Below are positions 1-9,204 of a stretch of 48,390 nucleotides of DNA, one piece after another. Numbering within the stretch: the stretch's first letter is position 1; the number at the start of each line of letters is the position of its first letter. A program made the translations under genes and the position numbers. Where the stretch lies: the NCBI GenBank assembly GCA_003216635.1, contig QCIO01000010.1, positions 1-48,390 of the forward strand, read 5' to 3'. The notes below the pieces were generated by a model, which worked only from the letters and a program-made list of their open reading frames with translations, was not told the DNA's origin and searched no databases. Origin of the DNA: Prochlorococcus sp. AG-402-L23. GTDB lineage: Bacteria > Cyanobacteriota > Cyanobacteriia > PCC-6307 > Cyanobiaceae.

Positions 1-114
1 TTTTTCTAAATCATTAAAACTACTTTCAAGAAAATTTCCAATCATCCCTCCAGAGCATGATTGCAAGAAAATTAAAAAAATTAATAAAAAAAATTCTTTT
101 TTTTTCAAAATCAT
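1..114 (-). CDS. Putative lipoprotein, N-terminal fragment (cut by window edge)
   Basis: An ATG at 114-112 opens a frame that runs off the left edge, giving 38 residues. It begins MILKKKEFF, continues with a leucine/phenylalanine/isoleucine-rich segment, and reaches LQSCSGG. This is a lysine-rich n-region, a hydrophobic core and a lipobox-like LQSC, so Cys20 would be the lipidated residue. The start lies only 7 bases beyond the topA stop, so the two genes are probably co-transcribed. The function of the mature part cannot be judged because it lies outside the window. Confidence 0.65.
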   Translation of the reverse strand, partial: MILKKKEFFLLIFLIFLQSCSGGMIGNFLESSFNDLEK

Positions 115-121
115 ATTTTTT

Positions 122-2728
122 CTAACTTTTCTTTTTCCTTGTAGTTTTTTTATTACTAATCTTTGTTTTTTTTAAAATTGCGCCTTTTTTATCTTTTAGT
201 TTTTCTTCTAAAAGAGATACTGCTTCATCTATGGTAAATTTTTCTATATCAGTATCTTTGGCAATCGAAACATTAGTTTTGCCACATTTTAAATAGACGC
301 CATATCTTCCATTTAATATTTGAATTTTTTCTTTAAATTCTTTCGGTTTTCCAAATTCTTTAAGTACCTCTTGACCACCTCTACCCATTTTTGGCATCGC
401 AAGAATTTCTAATGCTCGTTTTATATCAACAGTAAAAACATCATCCTCTTTCTTTAAGGATCTATTTTCAGATTCAGATTCATTTTTAATCCATTTGATG
501 TAAGGGCCAAATCTTCCTCTATCAGCTTCAACAACTCCTCCTTCAGGATGAACTCCTAACAATCTAGGCAAACTTAAAAGTACAAGAGCCTCATCAAGAG
601 TTAGATCATCAGTTTTCAACTCTTTGGGTAATGAAGCTCTTCTTGGTTTAGCTTTATCTTGATCATTATTTCCCAATTGTACGTAAGGTCCATAAGGGCC
701 AAATCTTAAAAAGACTTTTTCCCCAGTTTTTGGATCAGTTCCAAGATCTGATGGGCCACTTAAAATTTGATCAACTTGCTTTATGTCTAAATCTCCAGGA
801 GTAATATCCATTGGAAGATTACCTTTAGCCTGAATTTCATTACCAGCTTCATCAATTTTTGTACCCTCTAGCCAAGGTCCGTTAGAGCCTATTCTGACTA
901 CGCAAGGAAGGTCTTCGAAATCAACTTGTCTATAAGCTTTACCATCAATACCACCCTCTGTTTTCTGAACTTTTACCTCCAAACCATTTTTACCTTTATA
1001 GAAAGTTTCTAGGTATGGTAGCCACTCAAGATTACCAGAAGATATTTCATCCAATGAAGATTCCATTTTTGCTGTAAAAGTAGTATCAACAAGATCAGGA
1101 AAATGTTCTTCTAGTAAAGCGGTAACAGCAAAAGCTGTAAACGTTGGAGCCAAAGTATTGGAGGATATATTCGCATAACCTCTATCCACAATTGTCCCTA
1201 TGATGTTTGCATAGGTAGAAGGTCTTCCAATCCCTTCTTTTTCAAGGACCTTAACTAATGCAGCCTCTGTATATCTTGCAGGAGGTTTAGTTTCATGAAA
1301 AGTAGACTCCTTAATAGTAACTTGAAGACATGTTCCAGTTGTTAAGTTTGGGAGAATAATTTCTTGTTGTTCAAGGGATGAACTTGGGTCATCACTCCCC
1401 TCGACATAAGCTCTGAAGAATCCCGCGAAATCAATACTTTTCCCACTCGATTTAAATATTCCATCCCCCACTCTAATTTCAGCATTAATCATTGTTAGCT
1501 TAGCTTCCGCCATTTGACTAGCTACAGTTCTTTTCCAAATTAAATCGTAAAGAGATAAGTCTCTACCAGTTAGACTAGTTTCCTTTGGTGTTTTAAATAC
1601 CTCACCTGCAGGCCTAATAGCTTCGTGTGCTTCTTGAGCATTTCTTGCCGTTGAATTAAATTGTCTTGGGGAGTTAGATAAATATTCTTTCCCATACATA
1701 GAATTGACACATTCTCTAGCAGCTCTTGTGGCTTGTTCAGAAAGATGAACTGAATCAGTCCTCATATATGTTATGAAACCTCTCTCATATAGTCCTTGTG
1801 CACATCTCATAGTTTCTCTTGCAGACAAACGAAGCTTCCTGTTTGCTTCTTGTTGTAATGTGCTAGTTGTAAATGGAGGAACTGGCTTACGAGTGGAAGG
1901 CTTTTTTTCGATTTTTGAGACTAACCAATCCTCTGAGGAAAAAGTCTTCAATAAATCATTTACTTTTTCTTCTCCAATTATTAAAGATTTATTTCCTTGT
2001 TTTAATTTGCCGGTCTGTTCATCGAAATCGGAACCATTAGAAATTCTTTGACCGTTTAAACTGAATAATTTAGTTTCGAAAGTAACATTATCTTTTACGA
2101 GGGAAGCTTTAATTCCCCAGTAACTAGCTTTTTTAAAGGATCTTCTTTCTCTCTCTCTCCTAACAAGAAGCCTTACTGAAACTGATTGAACACGACCAGC
2201 AGATAATCGGGGGGCTACCTTCTTCCAAAGTAAAGGAGATAATTCATATCCAAAAAGTCTGTCCAAGATTCTTCTTGTTTCTTGAGCCTGAACAAGTTCC
2301 ATATCAATTTCTCTAGTTTGGTCTAAAGCTTTATTAATTGCCTTTTTTGTAATTTCATGAAAAACCATTCTCTTAGTTGGTATTTTAGGCTTAAGTATTT
2401 GCAGGAGATGCCAACTTATACTCTCTCCCTCTCTATCTTCATCAGTTGCCAGTAATAGCTGGGTTGCACCTTTCAATGCATCTTTCAACTCTTTAACAAC
2501 CTTTTTCTTATCTTTTGGAACTATATAAAGTGGTTCAAAATCTTCTGTTGTATTTACTCCTATCCTTGACCATTTTTCCTTTTTAACCGCAGCTGGTATT
2601 TCAGCAGCTCCTTTTGGAAGATCTCTTACGTGTCCCATTGAAGCGAGAACTTCATAATTAGAAGGCAAAAACTTTCTTATAGTTTTTGCTTTGGTGGGAC
2701 TTTCAACAATAACAAGTGTGTGATCCAA
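122..2728 (-). CDS. topA: DNA topoisomerase I (type IA)
   Basis: Relaxes negatively supercoiled DNA by cutting and religating one strand. The 868-residue protein opens with the TOPRIM domain (VIVESPTKAK, catalytic Glu9; the DxD-type acidic motif TDEDREGE near 95-102). The active-site region is GFITYMRTDS, with Tyr321 as the residue that links to the DNA 5' end. The C-terminal third carries several repeats of the RFGPYGPYV or RGRFGPYIKW kind (topoisomerase C-terminal repeats) instead of zinc-ribbon Cys clusters, and ends in a lysine-rich tail. This architecture is usual for cyanobacterial TopA. It is transcribed divergently from ndhB across a 175-base gap and leads into the lipoprotein gene. 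Confidence 0.97.
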   Translation of the reverse strand: MDHTLVIVESPTKAKTIRKFLPSNYEVLASMGHVRDLPKGAAEIPAAVKKEKWSRIGVNTTEDFEPLYIVPKDKKKVVKELKDALKGATQLLLATDEDREGESISWHLLQILKPKIPTKRMVFHEITKKAINKALDQTREIDMELVQAQETRRILDRLFGYELSPLLWKKVAPRLSAGRVQSVSVRLLVRRERERRSFKKASYWGIKASLVKDNVTFETKLFSLNGQRISNGSDFDEQTGKLKQGNKSLIIGEEKVNDLLKTFSSEDWLVSKIEKKPSTRKPVPPFTTSTLQQEANRKLRLSARETMRCAQGLYERGFITYMRTDSVHLSEQATRAARECVNSMYGKEYLSNSPRQFNSTARNAQEAHEAIRPAGEVFKTPKETSLTGRDLSLYDLIWKRTVASQMAEAKLTMINAEIRVGDGIFKSSGKSIDFAGFFRAYVEGSDDPSSSLEQQEIILPNLTTGTCLQVTIKESTFHETKPPARYTEAALVKVLEKEGIGRPSTYANIIGTIVDRGYANISSNTLAPTFTAFAVTALLEEHFPDLVDTTFTAKMESSLDEISSGNLEWLPYLETFYKGKNGLEVKVQKTEGGIDGKAYRQVDFEDLPCVVRIGSNGPWLEGTKIDEAGNEIQAKGNLPMDITPGDLDIKQVDQILSGPSDLGTDPKTGEKVFLRFGPYGPYVQLGNNDQDKAKPRRASLPKELKTDDLTLDEALVLLSLPRLLGVHPEGGVVEADRGRFGPYIKWIKNESESENRSLKKEDDVFTVDIKRALEILAMPKMGRGGQEVLKEFGKPKEFKEKIQILNGRYGVYLKCGKTNVSIAKDTDIEKFTIDEAVSLLEEKLKDKKGAILKKTKISNKKTTRKKKS

Positions 2729-2903
2729 GGTTTATTTCAAAAATTGGTGTTTTTGTTCAGTTAGGGCATATTATGATTATTTGAAGCTTTTTCAAGTAAC
2801 TTCTTCTTAAAATTTCAAAAATCATACCCACAAATTATAATCAAGTTAAGATTAACTCTTAGCCCCTTACAATCAAACATCTAATTTAATCCAATTTAAT
2901 AAA

Positions 2904-4424
2904 GTGCCCAACGAAATCTTTACAATTAATTTAAATGCTCAAGCCATTATTCCAGAGGCTTTTATTTTATTAGGCATTGTTGGAACACTTCTTGTAGATT
3001 TAGCTGGAGAAAAAACTGCATCAAAATGGTCACCAATAATTTGCTATTTATCAATAGGCAGCTCTCTCGTTAGTTTGGCATTGCAATGGAGTAATCCGGT
3101 AGAAAGCGCATTCCTTGGGTCCTTTAATTCAGATAATTTGGCAATCGCATTTAGAGCAATAATTTCTTTATCAACCTTAGTATCTTTACTTATAAGTTGG
3201 CGGTATACAGAACAAAGTGGTAGCCCAATTGGCGAGTTTGCCGCGATAGTTCTTTCGGCCACCCTTGGAGCAATGCTTTTGTGTGGATCTACTGACCTTA
3301 TTAGTGTATTTATATCTCTTGAAACTTTATCCGTAGCAAGTTACTTACTTTCTGGTTACCTCAAGAGAGATCCAAGAAGTTCAGAAGCGGCCTTAAAATA
3401 CCTCCTTGTTGGATCAGCTGCTGCTGCGGTCTATTTGTATGGATCATCTTTTCTTTATGGATTAAGTGGTTCAACAAACTTAGCGACAATAGGCTTAGAA
3501 ATTATCAATAAGCCATCCTTTATTACTTCACTAGCTCTTGTATTTGTCTTATCAACAGTTGCCTTTAAAATTGCTGCCGTTCCCTTTCATCAATGGACTC
3601 CTGATGTATATGAGGGTTCACCTACACCTGTAGTAGCTTTTTTATCTGTTGGTTCAAAAACAGCTGGCTTTGCATTTGCAATAAGAATATTAAGCACAAC
3701 TTTCTCTTCTTTTGACGAAGAATGGAAACTTTTATTTACCATTTTGGCCATATTGAGCATGGCTCTAGGAAATGTTGTAGCTCTAGCTCAAACCTCAATG
3801 AAAAGGATGCTAGCTTACAGTTCTATTGGACAAGCCGGATTTGTAATGATTGGAATTGTATCTGGAACACAAGATGGTTTATCAGCAGCTGTTTTATATT
3901 TGGCTGCATATTTGTTTATGAATTTGGGTGCATTTTCTTGTGTAATACTTTTCTCACTACGAACTGGTTCTGACAGAATTCTTGATTACTCAGGACTTTA
4001 TCAAAAAGATCCTCTAATTACATTAGGCTTAAGCCTTTGTCTTCTATCTCTTGGAGGTTTACCTCCAATGTTAGGATTTTTTGGAAAGATATACTTGTTC
4101 TTTGCAGGTTGGGCAAATCATCAATATCTATTAGTAATAGTTGGTTTAGTAACTTCAGTTATATCTATTTATTACTACATTTCAGTGATAAAAATGATGG
4201 TAGTTAAAGAACCACAGGAAGCTTCTGAAATAGTCAAATCATATCCTGAAATTAACTGGGGAATTGTAGGATTACCTCCCTTGAGAATTGCACTTTATAC
4301 TTGTGTCGCAGTAACTGCTCTTGGAGGAATCCTGTCTAATCCTCTTTTTAAATTAGCTAATACAGCAGTTTCAGAAACTCCTTTCTTACAAGATATTATT
4401 GCTACAGCAAACAATATTTCCTAG
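2904..4424 (+). CDS. ndhB: NAD(P)H-quinone oxidoreductase subunit 2 (NDH-1 subunit NdhB)
   Basis: Membrane proton-pumping subunit of the thylakoid NDH-1 complex, which serves respiration, cyclic electron flow and CO2 uptake. The 506 residues are almost entirely hydrophobic helices of the proton-pumping antiporter-like family (NuoN/NdhB). Characteristic stretches include [20 protein letters not shown] (around 215-235) and [15 protein letters not shown] (around 300). The reading frame starts at a GTG at 2904; the encoded [10 protein letters not shown] start fits the family. It is divergent from topA and followed 16 bases later by an ABC ATPase gene on the same strand. Confidence 0.97.
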   Translation: MPNEIFTINLNAQAIIPEAFILLGIVGTLLVDLAGEKTASKWSPIICYLSIGSSLVSLALQWSNPVESAFLGSFNSDNLAIAFRAIISLSTLVSLLISWRYTEQSGSPIGEFAAIVLSATLGAMLLCGSTDLISVFISLETLSVASYLLSGYLKRDPRSSEAALKYLLVGSAAAAVYLYGSSFLYGLSGSTNLATIGLEIINKPSFITSLALVFVLSTVAFKIAAVPFHQWTPDVYEGSPTPVVAFLSVGSKTAGFAFAIRILSTTFSSFDEEWKLLFTILAILSMALGNVVALAQTSMKRMLAYSSIGQAGFVMIGIVSGTQDGLSAAVLYLAAYLFMNLGAFSCVILFSLRTGSDRILDYSGLYQKDPLITLGLSLCLLSLGGLPPMLGFFGKIYLFFAGWANHQYLLVIVGLVTSVISIYYYISVIKMMVVKEPQEASEIVKSYPEINWGIVGLPPLRIALYTCVAVTALGGILSNPLFKLANTAVSETPFLQDIIATANNIS

Positions 4425-4440
4425 AAGAATTCTTCAATAA

Positions 4441-5127
4441 ATGTCTAAGAAAGTCGCGAGTTTAGAAAATATATCTAAAACATATGGGAAAGAAGATCTA
4501 ACTGTTAAAGCCTTAGACAGCATAAACTTAGAAATTTATAAAGGTGATTATTTAGCTGTAATGGGAGCAAGTGGCTCAGGCAAAAGTACAGCTATGAATA
4601 TTATTGGATGTCTAGATAGACCATCTGAAGGTATTTATAAATTAAATGGTATTCCTGTTGAGAATTTATCTGATGATGAGCTCGCGGAAATACGAAACCA
4701 AAAATTAGGCTTCGTTTTTCAACAATTTCATCTTCTTTCAGACGCAACTGCACTTGATAACGTAATTTTGCCAATGATTTATGCTGGTATTGAGCCTGAG
4801 CAAAGATTAGTGCGAGGTAAGAATGCCCTAAAAAAAGTTGGCCTTTCAGAAAGAATGAATAATCGCCCAAACCAATTATCCGGAGGTCAACAACAACGAG
4901 TTGCTATTGCGAGAGCTATTATCAATAACCCCGCAATTTTGTTAGCAGACGAACCTACTGGAGCACTAGATTCAAAAACCACTGAAGATGTATTAGATCT
5001 TTTTGATAAACTGCATGAATCTGGAATAACTATAGTTTTAGTTACGCATGAAGATGAAGTTGCAAATCGCGCAAAAAAAATAGCCAAATTTAAGGATGGA
5101 AGAATAGTTGAATTAAAAGTTAATTAA
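4441..5127 (+). CDS. ABC transporter ATP-binding protein, MacB/LolD/DevA type
   Basis: A 228-residue stand-alone nucleotide-binding subunit. It has Walker A GASGSGKS (about 41-48), a Q-loop in FVFQQFHLLS, the signature LSGGQQQRVAIARA, Walker B ILLADEPTGALD and the switch His in LVTHEDEV. The GALDSKT sequence and overall length match the MacB/LolD/DevA group, which works with FtsX-type permeases in export or lipoprotein release. No permease or membrane-fusion gene lies beside it, so its partner must be encoded elsewhere. It follows ndhB by 16 bases and converges on birA with a 2-base gap. Confidence 0.9.
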   Translation: MSKKVASLENISKTYGKEDLTVKALDSINLEIYKGDYLAVMGASGSGKSTAMNIIGCLDRPSEGIYKLNGIPVENLSDDELAEIRNQKLGFVFQQFHLLSDATALDNVILPMIYAGIEPEQRLVRGKNALKKVGLSERMNNRPNQLSGGQQQRVAIARAIINNPAILLADEPTGALDSKTTEDVLDLFDKLHESGITIVLVTHEDEVANRAKKIAKFKDGRIVELKVN

Positions 5128-5129
5128 AT

Positions 5130-5879
5130 TCAAAACCTTCTAATTACCTTCAGTTGAGTTTCATTTTCAATTCTTAAATTCCCATTCGAATCAATATCTT
5201 TAATTTTCCATGAATCAGGACAATAACCACTAGGTAAAAAACTTTTAGTAAGAAACTTATTTGCAGATTTAATCACATATTCTTTTTTCTTGTTACATTC
5301 AATTGAATCATAAAAAGCTTTAAGAACTTTGGCTGTCCAATAATGTTGATTAATATTCTTAGTTTGAAGTACTTTTGATAATGAAATACCTTCTGATGGG
5401 GTGTAATTTAAAACATTCATGCCAAGTCCTAATCTTGCATAGATAATTTTTTTACCTCTTGTTATCACCCTTGGTAAAAATCCAATCAACTTTTTTGAAC
5501 CAAAAAAAATATCATTTGGCCATTTCAAACAAACATTTATATTCTCTTGTCTAAGCATTTCACATAACTTAATACCTAAAGACAAATTAAATATTTGATA
5601 TTCAAATTCTTTTGAAAATATTGGGTAAGCTGCACTTAACCAAATCCCGCCTTTTGGAGAAACCCAAGTTTTTGAATTTTGGCCAACCCCTGAGAACTGT
5701 TCTCTTGCGATTATCGCTACTGGCTGGTTTTTCTTTATTTCAGAATATTCAAACAAGTTTGTTAGCTCATTTTCGGTACTTTTACATTTTATTTTGTAAT
5801 GAAGTGTCCAGGTTGGATATTGACCCTGAATTTTTTTTAAATAAAAAACTGTCTTAGCTGCAGGTCCAATAACTTTCAC
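5130..5879 (-). CDS. birA: Biotin--[acetyl-CoA-carboxylase] ligase
   Basis: Attaches biotin to the carboxyl carrier protein of acetyl-CoA carboxylase. The 249-residue protein is the catalytic form without the N-terminal DNA-binding repressor domain of E. coli BirA. Visible motifs are CKSTENEL (substrate entry), SPKGGIWLSAAYP and the strongly diagnostic LKWPNDIFFGSKKLIGF. The biotinyl-AMP loop, GRGRRGR in E. coli, is here GVGQNSK at about 64-70, so it is much altered. The gene converges with the ABC ATPase gene and is divergent from the DUF721 gene (75-base gap). Confidence 0.88.
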   Translation of the reverse strand: MKVIGPAAKTVFYLKKIQGQYPTWTLHYKIKCKSTENELTNLFEYSEIKKNQPVAIIAREQFSGVGQNSKTWVSPKGGIWLSAAYPIFSKEFEYQIFNLSLGIKLCEMLRQENINVCLKWPNDIFFGSKKLIGFLPRVITRGKKIIYARLGLGMNVLNYTPSEGISLSKVLQTKNINQHYWTAKVLKAFYDSIECNKKKEYVIKSANKFLTKSFLPSGYCPDSWKIKDIDSNGNLRIENETQLKVIRRF

Positions 5880-5954
5880 AAATTCTTTATTAAAACAACG
5901 AGCATCTTTTTAAAGATTAGATTAACTTTAGTCTTAATAAGTAAATTTTACAAA

Positions 5955-6440
5955 TTGGACAAAAATTATTTGCCAATAGTGAATAGAAGGAATCCACATC
6001 CATTAAAAAATTGTCTTGATAATTTCAAAAAATCCTGCGGAGACTTAGATAAACTCACTAAAATAAACGAAAACTGGAAGAACTTAATCGGCTTAGAACT
6101 ATTTCAAGAATGTAAACCATTAAATATTGAAAAAAAAATACTTACTATTGTAGTAAATCATCCACAGTGGCGCCAAGCTTTAATCTATAACAAGCATAAA
6201 TTAAAAGAGAGAATCGAGAAAATTGGAATAACTTTGAATGAAATAAAAATAATACAAAATTATGAAATTAAAAATAAAAATATCAAAGCTACTAATGCAA
6301 AGATAGTTTGGGCAAAGCATCCAAGCAGAATCAATCAAAATAATATGTGCATTTGTACTCTTTGTAATTCCCCTACTCCTGAGGGCGAAATCAAAAGATG
6401 GGGAAAGTGTTCTTTTTGTTGGAGAAAAATAAAAAACTAA
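5955..6440 (+). CDS. DUF721/DciA-like protein with C-terminal zinc ribbon
   Basis: A 161-residue protein. Residues about 15-100 look like the DUF721 domain (NENWKNLIGLELFQECKPL, then NHPQWRQALIYNKHKLKERI). This family includes DciA, a proposed ancestral loader of the replicative helicase DnaB. The C-terminal 30 residues hold two Cys pairs (CTLC and CSFC, with an extra Cys before the first), a likely zinc ribbon. The start used is a TTG at 5955, because no ATG lies near the 5' end of the conserved region; a GTG 33 bases downstream is an alternative. A helicase-loading role is inferred from the family, not shown here. Confidence 0.75.
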   Translation: MDKNYLPIVNRRNPHPLKNCLDNFKKSCGDLDKLTKINENWKNLIGLELFQECKPLNIEKKILTIVVNHPQWRQALIYNKHKLKERIEKIGITLNEIKIIQNYEIKNKNIKATNAKIVWAKHPSRINQNNMCICTLCNSPTPEGEIKRWGKCSFCWRKIKN

Positions 6441-6455
6441 ATTCTTTATTTAGTT
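6435..6455. terminator. Hairpin across two convergent stop codons
   Basis: A perfect 8-bp inverted repeat (AACTAAAT / ATTTAGTT, 5-base loop) spans the stop codons of the DUF721 gene and menG, which face each other. With A/T tracts on both sides it could act as a weak bidirectional terminator. The stem is AT-rich, so efficiency is uncertain. Confidence 0.4.
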
Positions 6456-7147
6456 AAAATTAGTATTCCCATTTGCCCCCCCCCAATAGTCCTATATTCA
6501 GCTTTTTTAAATCCAACTTCCTTAGCAATATTTATAAGCACATTTTTCTTTGGAAAATTACTAATACTTTTTTCAATATATGCGTACTCTGGACCTAAAT
6601 TAAAAAGCCGCGAAATGTTTACTACAATTAATCTCAAATAAATTTTCTGAAAAATATTGGATAAAGAATTTCTTGTTGAGTGATTAAAATCCAAAAATCC
6701 TGCCCTTCCCTTATCCTTCAAAAGATCAAAAACTTTTTTTATTCCTCCTTCAACATTATTCAAGTTTCTAAGTCCATATGACATGCAAATCCCATCAAAA
6801 TTTTTTGAATAATCATTAATTTCTAATACATCTTTAATTTCCCACTTAATAAATTTATTTTTTTTAAGCTCTGATTTTTTTTTTGCAATATTTAAGATAT
6901 CCTCTGCAGTGTCAATCCCAGTAATTGAACCCCTTGGACTAACTCTCTCAGAAATTAAGAATGCTAAATCTCCAGTTCCACAGCATAAATCTGCCCAATC
7001 TTCACCATTTAAAGGTTCCAATAAATTAACTAATTTCCTTTTCCATAATCTGTGTAGCCCAAAACTTAATAGATTATTTAAAAAGTCATATTTATAAGAA
7101 ATTTTATTAAATAAATTTTTGACTTCGATAGTTTTTGTGAATTTCAT
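6446..7147 (-). CDS. menG: Demethylphylloquinone/demethylmenaquinone methyltransferase (UbiE/MenG family)
   Basis: SAM-dependent C-methyltransferase for the last ring methylation of the naphthoquinone; in cyanobacteria the expected product is phylloquinone, the photosystem I cofactor. The 233-residue protein has the UbiE signature FNKISYKYDFLNNLLSFGLH near the N terminus, SAM motif I WADLCCGTGDLAFLI (about 52-66), GIDTAEDIL (motif II) and ICMSYGLRNL (motif post-I/III). The C terminus (GGGQMGILILTK) also fits the family. It lies 45 bases downstream of hisF on the same strand. Confidence 0.93.
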   Translation of the reverse strand: MKFTKTIEVKNLFNKISYKYDFLNNLLSFGLHRLWKRKLVNLLEPLNGEDWADLCCGTGDLAFLISERVSPRGSITGIDTAEDILNIAKKKSELKKNKFIKWEIKDVLEINDYSKNFDGICMSYGLRNLNNVEGGIKKVFDLLKDKGRAGFLDFNHSTRNSLSNIFQKIYLRLIVVNISRLFNLGPEYAYIEKSISNFPKKNVLINIAKEVGFKKAEYRTIGGGQMGILILTK

Positions 7148-7192
7148 TTTTAAATTTTTAACTTATTTCCTTTTGGTATTAAATTAAATTTT

Positions 7193-7963
7193 TTATTCAT
7201 ATGGTCTAATTGGAAGTTTTTTTTCGAGGAGGAAAGTCTTGATTTCTCTTAAAGAAAGTTTCTTATCATGAAGTAATGATGCTAAAAGTGCGGCAGATGC
7301 CCTGCCTTCATTAAAAACATCATAGATATCTTCTAAACAACCTGCTCCTCCAGAAGCAATCACTGGAATATTAACAATATTGGTAACAGATTCAGTCAGA
7401 TGTAAATCATATCCATTCTGCGTGCCATCACCATCCATTGAAGTAAGCAAAATTTCCCCTGCGCCTAACTCCTCAACTTTCTTTGTCCAACTTAATACAT
7501 CTATTCCAGTATTTTCTCTCCCTCCTTTTACATATACTTCCCATTCATCAGTCTTATTAACTTTTCTTTTAGCATCAATTGCTATCACGATACATTGATT
7601 ACCAAATTCTCTAGAACTTTTAGAAATTAAATATGGATTTCTAACAGCAGAAGAATTCAAACTAACTTTGTCCGCTCCAGCTCTTAAAAGATCATTAATT
7701 GAAGAAACAGAATCTATTCCTCCACCTACTGTAAATGGGATTTTTACTGATTTTGCGGTCCTAGAGACAAGGTCAACTAATGTATTTCTATTTTCTACAC
7801 TAGCTCTAATATCTAAGAATACTAATTCATCTGCGCCCTCATCAGAATACCTACAAGCCAATTCAACAGGATCGCCTGAGTCTCTCAAGTTAACAAAATT
7901 TACACCTTTAACCACTCTGCCATGGGCGACATCTAAACAAGGAATTAAACGAAGAGCTACCAT
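7193..7963 (-). CDS. hisF: Imidazole glycerol phosphate synthase, cyclase subunit
   Basis: Synthase subunit of the HisH-HisF complex; forms IGP and AICAR from PRFAR and ammonia in histidine biosynthesis. At 256 residues it is full length for this (beta/alpha)8 barrel. The N terminus [23 protein letters not shown] contains catalytic Asp11, and IVIAIDAK (about 128) contains the second catalytic Asp. Phosphate-binding loops are TVGGGI and ASGGAG. hisH is not nearby, as is common when his genes are dispersed. It is divergent from the DUF2862 gene, leaving a 59-base intergenic region. Confidence 0.97.
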   Translation of the reverse strand: MVALRLIPCLDVAHGRVVKGVNFVNLRDSGDPVELACRYSDEGADELVFLDIRASVENRNTLVDLVSRTAKSVKIPFTVGGGIDSVSSINDLLRAGADKVSLNSSAVRNPYLISKSSREFGNQCIVIAIDAKRKVNKTDEWEVYVKGGRENTGIDVLSWTKKVEELGAGEILLTSMDGDGTQNGYDLHLTESVTNIVNIPVIASGGAGCLEDIYDVFNEGRASAALLASLLHDKKLSLREIKTFLLEKKLPIRPYE

Positions 7964-8022
7964 TTTAGTAAAAATTGTCCAAATGCTGTTAATCTTGCAT
8001 AATAGCTTCCATTTTACCTCTT

Positions 8023-8247
8023 ATGGCTGAAACAAAATTATTACCCAAAATCGGTAGTAAAATCAAAATTAACATTAACAAAGTAAAAGATAGACTACCA
8101 GCTAAATTAATCGATCAAATATCCTCGAATCCTAAAGCCGTAATAACAGGCTATAAAATGACAGACGGCAGAAGTATTGGGATCACCGCAAAATTTCAGA
8201 ATGGTGAGCAAAATTGGTTTTTCCCAGAAGAAATTGAGAAAGGTTAA
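8023..8247 (+). CDS. DUF2862 family protein
   Basis: A 74-residue basic protein with pattern PKIGSKIKI near the N terminus, VITGYKMTDGRSIGI in the middle and WFFPEEIE at the end. I recognise this as the short cyanobacterial DUF2862 family, whose function is unknown. It ends 8 bases before chlG, so the two are almost certainly co-transcribed. That linkage hints at, but does not prove, a role connected with chlorophyll or membrane assembly. Confidence 0.85.
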   Translation: MAETKLLPKIGSKIKININKVKDRLPAKLIDQISSNPKAVITGYKMTDGRSIGITAKFQNGEQNWFFPEEIEKG

Positions 8248-8255
8248 AGAGTAAA

Positions 8256-9203
8256 GTGAATGATCCAAAACAACTATTAGGAATTAAGGGTGCCTCTGAA
8301 ACATCAAGTATATGGAAACTACGTATACAGTTAATGAAACCTATAACGTGGATCCCTTTGATATGGGGAGTTATTTGTGGAGCAGCTGCAAGTGGGAATT
8401 TTGAATGGACATTTAGTAATGTTCTAGCTTCATTAGCATGTATGTTGATGAGTGGACCACTTCTGGCTGGTTATACCCAAACCATAAATGATTTTTTTGA
8501 TAAAGAAATTGATGCAATTAATGAACCAAATAGACCAATTCCTTCTGGCAAAATTTCAATTAAAGATGTAAAAATACAAATCTGGGTATTACTTATAGCA
8601 GGTTTAATAGTTGCTTTTCTATTAGATTTATATGCTAAGCACAGCTTCCCCTCCGTCTTACTTTTGGCATTAGGAGGTTCCTTTGTTAGTTATATATATT
8701 CTGCTCCACCACTCAAATTAAAACAGAATGGTTGGCTTGGAAATTATGCATTAGGAGCATCTTATATAGCTTTACCTTGGTGGGCAGGACAAGCCTTGTT
8801 TGGGAAATTAACTATCGTGACGGCGATACTAACACTTGCTTATAGCCTCTCAGGACTTGGAATTGCTGTTATTAATGATTTCAAAAGTGTTGAAGGAGAC
8901 TCAAAGCTAGGCTTAAATTCTCTACCAGTAGTATTTGGAATTAAAAATGCAAGTAGAATAAGTGCAGGACTGATTGACATTTTTCAATTAGCAATGGTTG
9001 TAGTATTAATTATTATTGGTCAACATTTAGCCTCTGTAATTTTGGTTTTATTGGTAATTCCACAAATTACATTTCAAGATATGTGGTTACTAAGAGATCC
9101 TCTAAAGTTTGATGTCAAATATCAAGCAAGTGCCCAACCGTTCCTTATAACTGGAATGTTAGTAACAGCTTTAGCGATAGGACATAGTTTTTTAGTTGCT
9201 TAA
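8256..9203 (+). CDS. chlG: Chlorophyll synthase
   Basis: Esterifies chlorophyllide with a geranylgeranyl or phytyl group, the last main step of chlorophyll synthesis, in the thylakoid membrane. The 315-residue polytopic protein is a UbiA-family prenyltransferase. The first Asp-rich motif, NDFFDKEIDAINEP (about 78-91), binds Mg-diphosphate; NRPIPSG follows; the second Asp-rich region is NDFKSVEGDSKLGL. These motifs separate ChlG from the quinone prenyltransferases. The start is a GTG at 8256. The stop lies just before or within the start region of the following penicillin-binding protein gene. Confidence 0.95.
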   Translation: MNDPKQLLGIKGASETSSIWKLRIQLMKPITWIPLIWGVICGAAASGNFEWTFSNVLASLACMLMSGPLLAGYTQTINDFFDKEIDAINEPNRPIPSGKISIKDVKIQIWVLLIAGLIVAFLLDLYAKHSFPSVLLLALGGSFVSYIYSAPPLKLKQNGWLGNYALGASYIALPWWAGQALFGKLTIVTAILTLAYSLSGLGIAVINDFKSVEGDSKLGLNSLPVVFGIKNASRISAGLIDIFQLAMVVVLIIIGQHLASVILVLLVIPQITFQDMWLLRDPLKFDVKYQASAQPFLITGMLVTALAIGHSFLVA

Positions 9204-9204
9204 G

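Noticed and set aside
5100-5135. A TTGAATT/AATTCAA inverted repeat where the ABC ATPase and birA genes converge.
   Set aside because: Short AT-only arms with a long loop are expected by chance in this composition, so I do not call it a terminator.
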